Shown here one piece after another: positions 17,130-26,072 of a DNA stretch of 48,145 nt. Source of the DNA: Lachnospiraceae bacterium. GTDB lineage: Bacteria; Bacillota; Clostridia; Lachnospirales; Lachnospiraceae. The position numbers were made by a program, and so were the translations under genes. The stretch spans positions 1-48,145 of the forward strand of contig QXWO01000049.1 of assembly GCA_009911035.1 (NCBI GenBank), written 5' to 3'. The stretch's first letter is position 1. Each line of letters starts with the position of its first letter. Below the pieces are notes generated by a model, which saw only the letters and a program-made list of their open reading frames with translations, did not search any database and had not been told where the DNA came from.

Positions 17130-17173
17130 ATCGTAGTTTACATAATGAAGTGCATGAATCATGGAGGAAGGAT

Positions 17174-18397
17174 ATGGAAATAATAACAGGCGGCGTGACC
17201 GCGGCGAAAGGTTTTGAGGCAGCAGGCGTTGCGGCCTCCATCAAGTATAAAAACAGAAAAGATATGGCAATTGTGTACAGCCAGAGTCCCTGTGTGCTGG
17301 CAGGGACTTTTACCAGTAATGTGGTGAAAGCAGCCCCGGTATTGTGGGATAAGAAGATTGTGGAGGAGTCTGCATTCGGTCAGGCGGTCATTGTCAATGC
17401 AGGGATTGCCAATGCAGGTACAGGCAGGGAAGGATATGAATTCTGTTCCAGGACGGCGGCTAAGGCAGCAGGGCTTCTGGGGATACCAGAGGATTCTGTG
17501 CTGGTGGCCTCCACGGGCGTTATCGGGATGCAGCTTCCCATTGACAGAATCGAGGCAGGGGTGGAAAAGCTGGTTGAGACAAAAGAAGCCGGAAAAGAGG
17601 CCGGAACCTGGGCGGCGGAAGCCATTATGACAACGGATACCCGCTCCAAGCAGGCGGCGGTGGAGATAGACATTAAGGGTGTGAAAGTCACTTTGGGCGG
17701 CATGTGTAAAGGTTCAGGCATGATTCACCCCAACATGTGCACCATGCTGGCCTTTGTTACTACGGACGCGTTGATTTCCAAAGAACTTCTGACGAAGGCT
17801 GTAAAAGAAGATGTGACGGATACATTCAATATGATTTCGGTGGATGGGGACACTTCCACCAATGATACCCTGCTGGTGATGGCAAACGGTATGGCACATA
17901 ATGAGGAGATAAAGGAAGGAACGCCGGAGTACGAGGCGTTTAAGGAAGGACTTCACTACATCAACGAAAGCCTTGCCAAAATGATGGCAGGAGACGGGGA
18001 GGGGGCCACCGCTTTATTTGAGGTAAAGGTAACGGGGGCAGCCACGAAAGAACAGGCCCGGAAGCTTAGCCGCTCCGTAGTCGGTTCCAGTCTTTGTAAA
18101 GCGGCCATTTACGGCCATGATGCCAACTGGGGAAGGTTCTTGTGTGCCCTTGGATATGCAGGGGTGGATTTTGACCCGGAGAAAGTGGAGCTTTTCTTTG
18201 AGAGCAGGGCAGGGCGGATACAGGTCTATAAAGACGGCATGACTGTAGATTACAGCGAAGAAGAAGCAGAAAAGATTTTGTCAGAGCCGGAGGTAACGGT
18301 GCTGGCGGATATGAAAATGGGCAGTGAGACAGCTACAGCATGGGGGTGCGATTTAACCTATGACTATGTGAAAATAAACGCTGATTATCGCAGTTAA
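17174..18397 (+). CDS. argJ: Bifunctional glutamate N-acetyltransferase / amino-acid acetyltransferase
   Basis: This 407-residue protein transfers the acetyl group from acetylornithine to glutamate, closing the acetyl cycle; many members also make N-acetylglutamate from acetyl-CoA. It is made as a precursor that cuts itself before a threonine, which becomes the nucleophile of the beta chain. Here that is T190 in '[18 protein letters not shown]', with cysteine at the residue before the cut where alanine is more usual. The start at 17174 has GGAGGAAGG immediately upstream. argB follows after 34 bases. Confidence 0.96.
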   Translation: MEIITGGVTAAKGFEAAGVAASIKYKNRKDMAIVYSQSPCVLAGTFTSNVVKAAPVLWDKKIVEESAFGQAVIVNAGIANAGTGREGYEFCSRTAAKAAGLLGIPEDSVLVASTGVIGMQLPIDRIEAGVEKLVETKEAGKEAGTWAAEAIMTTDTRSKQAAVEIDIKGVKVTLGGMCKGSGMIHPNMCTMLAFVTTDALISKELLTKAVKEDVTDTFNMISVDGDTSTNDTLLVMANGMAHNEEIKEGTPEYEAFKEGLHYINESLAKMMAGDGEGATALFEVKVTGAATKEQARKLSRSVVGSSLCKAAIYGHDANWGRFLCALGYAGVDFDPEKVELFFESRAGRIQVYKDGMTVDYSEEEAEKILSEPEVTVLADMKMGSETATAWGCDLTYDYVKINADYRS

Positions 18398-18431
18398 TGC
18401 TCCGGGAGAGACGGGAAGAAAAGAGGTAAAA

Positions 18432-19337
18432 ATGGATAAAGACATGCAGGAAGTATTGAAAAAAGCGGAGGTCCTGATCGAGGCCCTTCCCTATATACAG
18501 AAGTTCAACAGGAAAATCATTGTGGTGAAATACGGCGGTTCCGCCATGAGCAATGAGGAATTGCAGAAAAACGTGATAAAGGATGTTACTCTTCTTAAGC
18601 TGGTAGGCTTTAAACCAATCATCGTTCACGGCGGCGGCAAGGAAATCAGCCGCTGGGTAGGCAGGGTAGGAAAGGAAGCACAGTTTGTGAACGGGCTCCG
18701 GGTAACAGACGATGAAACCATGGAAATTGCGGAGATGGTTTTAGGAAGGGTGAACAAAAGGCTTGTGACCATGGTGCAGGAGCTTGGCGTGCGGGCCGTG
18801 GGCATCAGCGGCAAAGACGGCGGCCTGCTTAAGGTAGATAAGAAGTACGCAGACGGGCAGGACATTGGCTTTGTGGGGGAAATTAAGGAGGTCAATGCCA
18901 AAATCATTTATGATCTTCTGGAAAAAGATTTTCTTCCCATTGTTGCCCCTGTGGGACTGGATGATGATTTCAACACCTACAATATTAATGCCGATGATGC
19001 GGCCTGTGCGGTTGCCAGGGCGGTAGGGGCGGACAAACTGGTGTTTCTTACCGATATTGAAGGGCTGTATAAGGATATCAATGACAAAAGTTCTTTCATT
19101 CCAAGGATCACAGCTTCCGATGCAGAGGAGTTGATTGCAGCAGGGGTGATAGGGGGCGGTATGCTTCCCAAGCTTGGGAATTGTACCTCGGCAGTGAAAA
19201 ATGGCGTAAACAGGGTGCATATCCTGGACGGGCGTATTCCCCACTGCCTGCTCCTTGAGGTTTTCACCAATGAAGGGGTGGGGACCATGATACTTAGGGA
19301 TGAAGACAAAAGTGAAGTTTATGAAGTGGGAAAGTAA
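18432..19337 (+). CDS. argB: Acetylglutamate kinase
   Basis: This 301-residue amino-acid kinase phosphorylates N-acetylglutamate, the committed step before argC. It has '[13 protein letters not shown]' near the N-terminus, '[16 protein letters not shown]', '[28 protein letters not shown]' and '[26 protein letters not shown]'. The amphipathic N-terminal helix ('[21 protein letters not shown]') is the extension found in hexameric, arginine-inhibited enzymes, so feedback inhibition by arginine is likely. It is preceded by AAGAGG. Confidence 0.97.
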   Translation: MDKDMQEVLKKAEVLIEALPYIQKFNRKIIVVKYGGSAMSNEELQKNVIKDVTLLKLVGFKPIIVHGGGKEISRWVGRVGKEAQFVNGLRVTDDETMEIAEMVLGRVNKRLVTMVQELGVRAVGISGKDGGLLKVDKKYADGQDIGFVGEIKEVNAKIIYDLLEKDFLPIVAPVGLDDDFNTYNINADDAACAVARAVGADKLVFLTDIEGLYKDINDKSSFIPRITASDAEELIAAGVIGGGMLPKLGNCTSAVKNGVNRVHILDGRIPHCLLLEVFTNEGVGTMILRDEDKSEVYEVGK

Positions 19338-19374
19338 AGTGCCGGTTTCAGGGCAGGTGCAGAAATGAGGAAAA

Positions 19375-20574
19375 ATGAATACGATGAAACAATACATTGA
19401 GGAAGCGGAGGCAGCGCTGCTCCACACCTACAACCGTTATCAGGTGGTTCTGGACAAAGGGGACGGCGTATACCTGTACGATATGGAAGGAAAGAAATAT
19501 CTGGATTTCTGTGCAGGGATTGCGGTGTTTGCTTTGGGGTACAATAATAAAAGGTATAATGATGCGCTGAAAGCGCAGATTGACAAACTGATTCACACTT
19601 CCAATTATTATTACAATGTGCCTGCCATTGAAGCTGCCAAAAAGTTAAAAAAAGTTTCCGGCATGGACAGGGTGTTTTTCACCAACAGCGGCGCGGAGGC
19701 GGTGGAGGGCGCCATCAAGGCCGCCCGGAAATATGCGTATCTGAAAGACGGATGCAGGGACCATGAAATTATCGCCATGGAACATTCTTTTCACGGACGT
19801 ACCATGGGCGCTTTGTCGGTGACAGGCAATCCCAAATACAGAGAAGCCTTTGAACCTATGATTGGAAATATCCGATTTGCACAAATGAACGATTTTGAAA
19901 GTGTTCTTGCTCAGGTGACAGATAAGACCTGTGCAATCCTGTTTGAGACGGTGCAGGGGGAAGGAGGCATTTTCCCCGCAGAAGAAAGTTTCATGAAACA
20001 GGTGAAGGCCCTCTGCGAGGAAAGGGATATTCTTCTGATCTTAGACGAAATCCAGTGCGGCATGGGACGCACCGGGTATATGTATGCCTGGCAGAAATAC
20101 GGGGTGAAACCCGACATTATGACTACCGCTAAAGCATTAGGATGTGGTGTGCCTGTGGGGGCTTTCCTTATGACGGAAAAGACAGGGGCCGCTTCCCTTA
20201 AAAGCGGTGACCATGGAACCACTTACGGCGGGAACCCTCTGGCAGGAGCGGCTGTCAATATTGTGCTTGATTTATTTGAGGAGAACCATATAATAGATAA
20301 TGTGAAAGAGACGGGGGCATATCTGGAAGCAGCGCTGGACAGCCTTGCGGCAGAGTATGCCTGCATCAAAACCAGACGGGGTGGGGGACTGATGCAGGGA
20401 CTTGTGTTTCATAGACCTGTAGGGGATATTATCACAAGGGCTCTGGATAAAGGGCTGATCCTGATTAATGCCGGCACTGATATCATCCGTTTTGTGCCGC
20501 CTCTTATTATTACGAAAGAACATGTAGATGAAATGACAGCTATCCTTCGGGAATGCCTTCGGGAGGAGGCTTAA
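19375..20574 (+). CDS. argD: Acetylornithine aminotransferase
   Basis: This 399-residue class III PLP aminotransferase converts N-acetylglutamate semialdehyde to N-acetylornithine. 'YLYDMEGKKYLDFCAGIAV', 'HSFHGRTMGALSVTG', 'LLILDEIQCGMGRTG' and the PLP lysine K253 in 'TTAKALGCGVPVGAF' are all present. GAGG lies ahead of the ATG. It is the last arg gene here; the solute-binding protein gene follows 64 bases later without an obvious terminator. Confidence 0.95.
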   Translation: MNTMKQYIEEAEAALLHTYNRYQVVLDKGDGVYLYDMEGKKYLDFCAGIAVFALGYNNKRYNDALKAQIDKLIHTSNYYYNVPAIEAAKKLKKVSGMDRVFFTNSGAEAVEGAIKAARKYAYLKDGCRDHEIIAMEHSFHGRTMGALSVTGNPKYREAFEPMIGNIRFAQMNDFESVLAQVTDKTCAILFETVQGEGGIFPAEESFMKQVKALCEERDILLILDEIQCGMGRTGYMYAWQKYGVKPDIMTTAKALGCGVPVGAFLMTEKTGAASLKSGDHGTTYGGNPLAGAAVNIVLDLFEENHIIDNVKETGAYLEAALDSLAAEYACIKTRRGGGLMQGLVFHRPVGDIITRALDKGLILINAGTDIIRFVPPLIITKEHVDEMTAILRECLREEA

Positions 20575-20638
20575 GCAGTTTTGATAACCAGGGGCCTTTT
20601 GACAGGCAGCAGTTTAAACGATAGAAACGGAGTGGATA

Positions 20639-22222
20639 ATGAGTCTGAAAAGTAGACTGGCAGCAGTGGGAATTATAGCAGCGGCAGCGGCGGCAACATT
20701 TTTTATCGCCGGGTCAAACAGGGAAATCAGTGAAAAGAAGGAGGAGGCGGTGTTCTCCGGCGGGAAGGAGACGCTTTACCTCTGGTATACGGATGAGACT
20801 CTTACCTCCTATCTGGGAAGCGCGGCGGTGACATACAATGAAACCCATGATGTGAGAATTGTCCCGGTGCTGGAATCTGGGCTGGAGTATCTGGAAAAGA
20901 TCAATCAGGTTTCCCTTGAAAACAATGAGCCGGATATGTATATTCTGAGCAATGACCTTCTGGAAAAAGCATATCTGGCAGGACTGGCCAGTGAGGTGGA
21001 GCCTTCCGGGGGCATGACCATGGCCGGAACCTATATTGGCACAGGACTCCATGCGGCATCTTATAAGGATAAGATCATTGGCTATCCTTTTTATTTTGAG
21101 ACAAGCTCGCTTTTGTATAATGCTTCTTATCTTAGGGATATGGCGGTAAAAGAGCTGGAGGCGGAAGCAGACCTTGCGGAAGGGGAAGCATCCCAGCAGC
21201 AGGCTGACCAGGCGGTGGAATCCGTGGGGCTGGCCGGGGCGGCGACAATTCTTAGCGGCGGCACAGCCCAGACGATCACCAATGGAGAAGCTGACAAAAA
21301 TGAGGAGGAGGAAGCAGACGCAGAATCGGGACAGCGGTTTACCCAGGAACAGATTGACGCGCGGGTGAAGGAACTTCTGCCTTCTACCATTGAAGATATC
21401 AAGGATTTTGCGGACAATTATGATGCGCCGGAGCAGGTGGAAGGCGTGTTTAAGTGGGATGTAACCGATATATTTTATAATTATTTTTTCATAGGGGATA
21501 CCATCCGCATGGGCGGCGAGGCCGGCTGGGACTCGGGGCAGATAGATATTTATAATCTGGATGCCATCAGAAGTATGCGGGTTTATCAGGAATTGAGCCA
21601 GTTCTTTTCCATAGATACGGGGAAGATCGACTATGATACGGTGCTGGATGAATTTATGGCAGGGAAAATGGTTTTTACCATGGCCACAACCGATGCAGTG
21701 TTTAAACTGGAGGATGCCCGGGATGACGGCCTTTTTGCCTATGACTATGACATTGCCCTTACGCCGGACATCGATGAAACAACTAAAACCAGATCCCTGT
21801 CAGTTACAAACTGTGTGGTTATAAACGCGTATTCCCAAAACAAAGAGGCAGCCAATGATTTTGCCCGGTTCCTGACTTCGGAATACAACGATATTTTGTT
21901 TGCGAGGACAGGCAAGGTGTCTGCGGCGGAGGGCGTGGACTACGGATATGAAGCCCTTGAAAAGTTTGCGGAGGAATACAGGAGGTCTGTCCCCATGCCG
22001 AAGATGATAGAGACAAGTAGTTTCTGGATAAAGCTGGAGGCAGTTTTCTCCCAGATTTGGAACGGGGCTGATGCCAATGAAAAGCTGAAAGAACTGTCAG
22101 AGCAGATTATGACCCAGGTCACAGGCGCAGCTTATGAAGAGGAATATATTGAAGAACCAAAGGAAGAGGAAGAAGATACGGAGTATCTGGACGGGGAAGA
22201 GGAAGGACAGGAGACGATGTAA
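20639..22222 (+). CDS. Orphan extracellular solute-binding protein with an acidic insert
   Basis: This 527-residue protein has an alanine-rich N-terminal membrane segment (about 5-25) with no lipobox cysteine, then the fold of ABC solute-binding family 1: 'ETLYLWYTDETLTSYLGSAAVTYNE', 'EPDMYILSNDLLEKAYLAGL', 'GYPFYFETSSLLYN' and, near the end, 'NKEAANDFARFLTSEYND'. Two features are unusual: an insert of about 75 residues (from about 165) rich in Glu, Gln and Ala, and a very acidic C-terminal tail. No ABC permease or ATPase gene is adjacent. It may be a sensor or envelope protein rather than a transporter component. The ligand is unknown. Confidence 0.75.
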   Translation: MSLKSRLAAVGIIAAAAAATFFIAGSNREISEKKEEAVFSGGKETLYLWYTDETLTSYLGSAAVTYNETHDVRIVPVLESGLEYLEKINQVSLENNEPDMYILSNDLLEKAYLAGLASEVEPSGGMTMAGTYIGTGLHAASYKDKIIGYPFYFETSSLLYNASYLRDMAVKELEAEADLAEGEASQQQADQAVESVGLAGAATILSGGTAQTITNGEADKNEEEEADAESGQRFTQEQIDARVKELLPSTIEDIKDFADNYDAPEQVEGVFKWDVTDIFYNYFFIGDTIRMGGEAGWDSGQIDIYNLDAIRSMRVYQELSQFFSIDTGKIDYDTVLDEFMAGKMVFTMATTDAVFKLEDARDDGLFAYDYDIALTPDIDETTKTRSLSVTNCVVINAYSQNKEAANDFARFLTSEYNDILFARTGKVSAAEGVDYGYEALEKFAEEYRRSVPMPKMIETSSFWIKLEAVFSQIWNGADANEKLKELSEQIMTQVTGAAYEEEYIEEPKEEEEDTEYLDGEEEGQETM

Positions 22223-22253
22223 CTACCTAGCCTGTGTCTTTGACTTTAACCTA

Positions 22254-22318
22254 ATACCGTGCGAAAATAGGGGCCTATTCCCACATGGGAAGGGCCCATG
22301 CGGGAAAGGCATAGGTAT
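22254..22318 (+). promoter_or_regulatory. Structured leader of the DMT transporter gene, possible cis-regulatory RNA
   Basis: ATACCGTGC (22254-22262) pairs with GCATAGGTAT (22309-22318) with one bulged A. Inside, GGGCC/GGCCC (22271-22275 with 22293-22297) and TTCCC/GGGAA (22278-22282 with 22287-22291, ACAT loop) form an arm, leaving purine-rich strands GAAAATAGG and ATGCGGGAAAG unpaired. I do not recognise it as a named riboswitch. It ends 65 bases before the start codon and has no T-run after it. Confidence 0.4.
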
Positions 22319-22383
22319 AAAAATGAATAAATTTCCAGTCATATGGGCATGATGAATTAACGAAATGTGTTAAGGAGGCTTAT

Positions 22384-22815
22384 ATGATTGGATTTTTTAT
22401 TGCACTTATTTCAGGAGCCCTGATGAGCGTTCAGGGCGTGTTCAATACACAGGTCACGAAATCTTCCAGCATCTGGGTGGCCAGCGCTTTTGTACAGTTT
22501 ACAGCACTTCTGGTATGTCTGGGGGCATGGCTTGTTTCGGACCGTTCCTCCTTTGGAGCGTTGTTTAAAGTGGAGCCAAAATATATGCTCCTTGGAGGAA
22601 CCATCGGCGCCTTTATCACCTATACTGTAATCAAAAGTATGGAACTTTTAGGGCCTGCCCGGGCTGCCATGCTGATAGTGGTGGCACAGCTATTCATCGC
22701 ATACGTGATAGAACTGCTGGGGTGGTTTGGTGTGGAAAAACAGCCCTTTGAGTGGAAGAAAGCCATAGGGATGGCGGTGGCTGTTGCAGGAATCGTGATT
22801 TTTAAGTGGGAGTAG
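22384..22815 (+). CDS. DMT superfamily transporter, DUF606/YdcZ type
   Basis: This 143-residue integral membrane protein has five hydrophobic segments covering nearly its whole length, beginning 'MIGFFIALISGALMSVQGVFNTQVTK' and ending 'KKAIGMAVAVAGIVIFKWE', the pattern of the half-size DUF606/YdcZ members of the drug/metabolite transporter superfamily. Such proteins probably work as dimers. The substrate is unknown. AAGGAGG sits just before the ATG. It is alone, with a structured leader upstream and a hairpin downstream. Confidence 0.88.
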   Translation: MIGFFIALISGALMSVQGVFNTQVTKSSSIWVASAFVQFTALLVCLGAWLVSDRSSFGALFKVEPKYMLLGGTIGAFITYTVIKSMELLGPARAAMLIVVAQLFIAYVIELLGWFGVEKQPFEWKKAIGMAVAVAGIVIFKWE

Positions 22816-22825
22816 TAGGGACTGG

Positions 22826-22868
22826 GAGCGGCAGGGCCAGCCCTGATTTAATATTCGTCCTGCCGCTC
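22826..22868 (+). terminator. Hairpin after the DMT transporter gene (terminator-like, no T-run)
   Basis: GAGCGGCAGG (22826-22835) and CCTGCCGCTC (22859-22868) form a perfect 10-bp stem eleven bases after the stop. An alternative pairing TGGGAGC/GCTCCCA (22823-22829 with 22873-22879) overlaps it. There is no T-tract, so it may protect the 3' end rather than terminate. Confidence 0.45.
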
Positions 22869-22947
22869 AAAGGCTCCCACATTCCATAGTATGCGTTAAG
22901 AATAAATTATTAGGAGAAAATTAAGGTTAAATTAAGCGAGATTTGGC

Positions 22948-22976
22948 TTGTCAATCCCCGGGATTTACTTTACAAT
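22948..22976 (+). promoter_or_regulatory. Sigma-A promoter for the comEA operon
   Basis: TTGTCA, a 17-base spacer and TACAAT lie about 50 bases upstream of the comEA start. This near-consensus promoter would drive comEA and probably the two-component, GerMN and comEC genes behind it. Confidence 0.7.
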
Positions 22977-23025
22977 GGAATAGTATCGTTACAAGGGGCT
23001 TTCTGTTAGACAGAAGGAGTTAACG

Positions 23026-23772
23026 ATGAATTGGAAATTAATAATTACCGTGGGAACACTTATGTTTACGTGTCTCTTTACGGGATGTCAGAGAAAGGGG
23101 CAGGGGGACCTGCTTCTTCCGGTATATGAAAGCAGTCCTGTGGAAGAAACACCGGGGCAGTCAGGGGATACGCTTAAGGAAGGTGCGCTGGAGGAGGCCG
23201 CCGGGGAGTCTGGAGGAACAAATCCGGTCCGGGAACCAGCCTCAAATGCCGGAGCAGGGGCACATCAGGCAGAAGAGCAGGAACCGTTTTCGGTAAAGGA
23301 AGAGGAGGAGCTGGTGGTACATATCTGCGGCGCAGTAAGCCGTCCGGGAGTTTATCAGGTGGAGGCTGGCAGCAGAATTTACCAGGCTATCGAGATGGCC
23401 GGGGGATTTTGTCAGGATGCAGCCCAGGACTATCTGAATCAGGCAGATGTGCTTGCAGACGGCATGAAAGTGTATGTGCCCACAAATGAGGAAGTAAAGG
23501 CACTGGGAGTGGAAAACAACTGGAAGGATTCAGGCAGTGTGCAGAAAGGGAGTTCAGGGGCAGAGGGACAGGAGCAATTGCCGGTGAATATCAATACTGC
23601 CGGGGAAGAACTTCTCTGTACCCTTCCGGGAGTAGGCCAGAGCAAGGCAAAAAGCATTATGGCTTACCGGGAAAAGAACGGCCCGTACCAGAAGATAGAA
23701 GATATTATGAACGTGGAAGGGATAAAGGACGGACTGTTCAATAAAATAAAAGACAGCATTACAGTGCAGTGA
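23026..23772 (+). CDS. comEA: ComEA-type DNA-binding competence protein, predicted lipoprotein
   Basis: This 248-residue exported protein would bind double-stranded DNA at the cell surface for uptake. The N-terminus ends in a lipobox-like 'LFTGC' (C21), suggesting lipid anchoring rather than the single membrane helix of B. subtilis ComEA. An acidic linker (to about 95) is followed by an SLBB-like domain ('LVVHICGAVSRPGVYQVEAGSRIYQAIEMAGG') and a C-terminal helix-hairpin-helix pair ('VNINTAGEELLCTLPGVGQSKAKSIMAYRE' … 'IEDIMNVEGIKDGLFNKI'). It heads a cluster that ends with comEC. Confidence 0.9.
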   Translation: MNWKLIITVGTLMFTCLFTGCQRKGQGDLLLPVYESSPVEETPGQSGDTLKEGALEEAAGESGGTNPVREPASNAGAGAHQAEEQEPFSVKEEEELVVHICGAVSRPGVYQVEAGSRIYQAIEMAGGFCQDAAQDYLNQADVLADGMKVYVPTNEEVKALGVENNWKDSGSVQKGSSGAEGQEQLPVNINTAGEELLCTLPGVGQSKAKSIMAYREKNGPYQKIEDIMNVEGIKDGLFNKIKDSITVQ

Positions 23773-23790
23773 AAGGGTGGGAAAGTTAAT

Positions 23791-24471
23791 ATGGCGAAGA
23801 AAGTGCTGGTAGTTGATGACGAGAAGCTGATTGTAAAAGGAATCCGGTTCAGCTTAGAGCAGGACGGCATGGAAGTGGATTGTGCCTATGACGGAGAGGA
23901 AGCGCTGGAAATGATCCGGCAGAAAGAATATGACATTATTCTTCTGGATGTGATGCTTCCGAAACTTACAGGATTTGAGGTATGTCAGCAGATCAGGGAG
24001 TTTTCGACAGTGCCGGTAGTTATGTTAACTGCCAAAGGGGAGGACATGGACAAGATTCTGGGTCTGGAATACGGGGCGGATGATTACATCACCAAACCTT
24101 TTAACATTCTGGAGGTAAAGGCCAGAATCAAAGCCATTATCAGACGTACTTCCCCGAAACCCAGGGAAACGGCAGGAATAATAGAAAACGGCGACATGAA
24201 GCTGGACTGTGAGGGCAGGAGGGTCTATGCAGCCGGGAAGGAGATCAATCTTACGGCCAAGGAATTTGAACTTCTGGAACTCCTTGTGGTCAATGCCAAT
24301 AAGGTGTACAGCAGGGAAAATCTTTTAAAACTAGTGTGGGGAAGCGATTATCCGGGAGATGTGCGCACTGTGGACGTACATATCAGAAGACTGCGGGAAA
24401 AAATTGAGCAGAACCCTTCGGAGCCTAAGTATGTGCACACGAAATGGGGCGTAGGCTACTACTTTGCCTAG
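23791..24471 (+). CDS. OmpR/PhoB family response regulator
   Basis: This 226-residue regulator has a receiver domain (1-120) with the acidic pair D9-D10, phosphoacceptor D53 in 'DIILLDVMLPK' and the conserved lysine in 'YITKPF'. An OmpR-type winged helix follows ('INLTAKEFELLELLVVNANKVYSRENLL' … 'VDVHIRRLREKIE'). It is the cognate partner of the histidine kinase 110 bases downstream and lies 18 bases after comEA, so transcription with the competence genes is likely. The stop codon directly abuts a copy of the AGCGTGTTTGA repeat end. Confidence 0.93.
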   Translation: MAKKVLVVDDEKLIVKGIRFSLEQDGMEVDCAYDGEEALEMIRQKEYDIILLDVMLPKLTGFEVCQQIREFSTVPVVMLTAKGEDMDKILGLEYGADDYITKPFNILEVKARIKAIIRRTSPKPRETAGIIENGDMKLDCEGRRVYAAGKEINLTAKEFELLELLVVNANKVYSRENLLKLVWGSDYPGDVRTVDVHIRRLREKIEQNPSEPKYVHTKWGVGYYFA

Positions 24472-24487
24472 AGCGTGTTTGAAAGCA
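24472..24487 (+). repeat. AGCGTGTTTGAAA repeat end abutting the response regulator stop
   Basis: AGCGTGTTTGAAAGCA begins at the base after the TAG stop. It shares its first 13 bases with the ends of the element at 39799-39964 and with 3093. The rest of the 110-base gap to the kinase shows no further similarity that I can see. Confidence 0.5.
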
Positions 24488-24581
24488 CAACAACAGGCAC
24501 AGGCGGTCCATTTACGGTATGAGCCAAAACTGAAGGCGTGCAGAATTCCTGTTACTTTAAAGCTGGTATGAAAGGTACCCT

Positions 24582-26063
24582 ATGGCTGAAAAAATTTTTA
24601 GGTTTATCAAAAAGAATAAAATTGGGCGGAGCCTTAAGGTCCGCCTGTTTATCATTATGTTTCTGATGGGAATGATTCCCAGTATCTTTATGCGGGCAGG
24701 GATTTTGGAAAATTATGAGAGCCGTGCCGTGGAGGTGCGTACCTCTGACGTCCAGACCCAGCTCCGTATCATTGCAAATCATCTGATTACATACAACTAT
24801 CTGCAGGACAGTTCATCGGAAGTGATTGGTGCGGAATTAGAACAGCTCTCCAATCTTTATAATGGGCGTGTTCTTATAATCAATGAAAATTTAAAGATAA
24901 TGAAGGATACTTACGGTATCAGCGAAGGGAAAACCATTATTTCGGAGGAAGTCATCCGCTGTATGAAAGGGACGAACACGGTCAATTATGATGCGGTCAA
25001 TGGGTTCATAGAAATTACCCTGCCCATTATTGAGACGATATCGGCCCAGATGGCTACCCCGGAGATGCCGGAGGGGACAGAAATCATAAAGGGCGTGATG
25101 CTTACCAGTGTTTCCACGGACAGTATTGTGGCTACCATGGAAATATTGAACCGAAAGGCACTTATCGTTGAAATCATCATGGTGATCTGTATTTTTGCAA
25201 TTGCCCTTGTGCTGGCGCAGATTCTGATACGCCCTTTTGACCGGATCTCCAAGGCCATCAGTGAAGTAAAAGACGGATATACCAATGACCCCATATCCGT
25301 GCCCGATTATCTGGAGACGGAACATATTGTGGATGCTTTTAACAGTCTGCTGGGACGGATGAAGACTCTTGACGATTCCAGGCAGGAGTTTGTGGCAAAT
25401 GTCTCCCACGAGCTAAAGACGCCCATCACTTCCGTAAAAGTGTTGGCCGATTCCCTGCGGGGACAGACGGATATTCCTGTAGAGATCTACCGTGAGTTTA
25501 TGGAGGACATTGCGGAGGAGATAGAGCGGGAGGATAAAATCATCAACGACCTCCTTGCGCTGGTAAAGATGGGAAAGTCAGTGGCCCAGATCAATATCAG
25601 TATGGTGAATATCAATGAACTGACGGAAATTATTTTAAAGCGCCTGCGCCCCATAGCAAGGAAAAAGAATATTGAAGTGACGCTGATAAGCAAACGCGAA
25701 ATCATGGCGGAAGTGGATGAAGTGAAGATGTCTCTTATATTGACTAATTTGGTCGAAAACGCTATCAAATATAACCGGGAGCAGGGAAAAGTGGATGTGA
25801 CGCTGGACGCTGACCACCAGTTTTTTACGGTGGAAGTGGCGGATACAGGTATCGGCATACCGGAGGAGTCTTTAGAACGAATCTATGAGCGTTTTTACAG
25901 GGTGGACAAATCCCACTCAAAGGAAATAGGCGGTACCGGGTTAGGACTGGCCATTACCCGCAACGCCATCCTGCTTCACCGGGGGGCCATCAAGGTAGAG
26001 AGCATTTATGGGGAAGGGTCAATGTTTACCGTAAAAATCCCCTTGATCAGGACATTAATATAA
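24582..26063 (+). CDS. Membrane sensor histidine kinase
   Basis: This 493-residue kinase has two membrane segments (about 20-38 and 188-212) flanking an extracellular sensor region, then a HAMP linker, the HisKA box with H276 in 'VSHELKTPITSVK', and the ATPase domain: N box 'NLVENAIKYN', G1 'DTGIGIPEE' and G2 'GGTGLGLAITRN'. It resembles PhoR/WalK-like kinases without PAS domains. It would phosphorylate the upstream regulator. The extracellular signal is unknown; the next gene's secreted GerMN lipoprotein begins ten bases later and may be part of the same signalling unit. Confidence 0.93.
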   Translation: MAEKIFRFIKKNKIGRSLKVRLFIIMFLMGMIPSIFMRAGILENYESRAVEVRTSDVQTQLRIIANHLITYNYLQDSSSEVIGAELEQLSNLYNGRVLIINENLKIMKDTYGISEGKTIISEEVIRCMKGTNTVNYDAVNGFIEITLPIIETISAQMATPEMPEGTEIIKGVMLTSVSTDSIVATMEILNRKALIVEIIMVICIFAIALVLAQILIRPFDRISKAISEVKDGYTNDPISVPDYLETEHIVDAFNSLLGRMKTLDDSRQEFVANVSHELKTPITSVKVLADSLRGQTDIPVEIYREFMEDIAEEIEREDKIINDLLALVKMGKSVAQINISMVNINELTEIILKRLRPIARKKNIEVTLISKREIMAEVDEVKMSLILTNLVENAIKYNREQGKVDVTLDADHQFFTVEVADTGIGIPEESLERIYERFYRVDKSHSKEIGGTGLGLAITRNAILLHRGAIKVESIYGEGSMFTVKIPLIRTLI

Positions 26064-26072
26064 GGAGCGTAT

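Noticed and set aside
18741-19427. A 228-codon minus-strand open frame across argB
   Set aside because: It is the antisense shadow of argB and the start of argD; its composition is not protein-like and there is no start signal.
22254-22318. Guanidine-sensing (ykkC or mini-ykkC) riboswitch upstream of the transporter
   Set aside because: The conserved ACGR hairpin loops and the ykkC core segments are not present; the loops are ACAT and ATGC.
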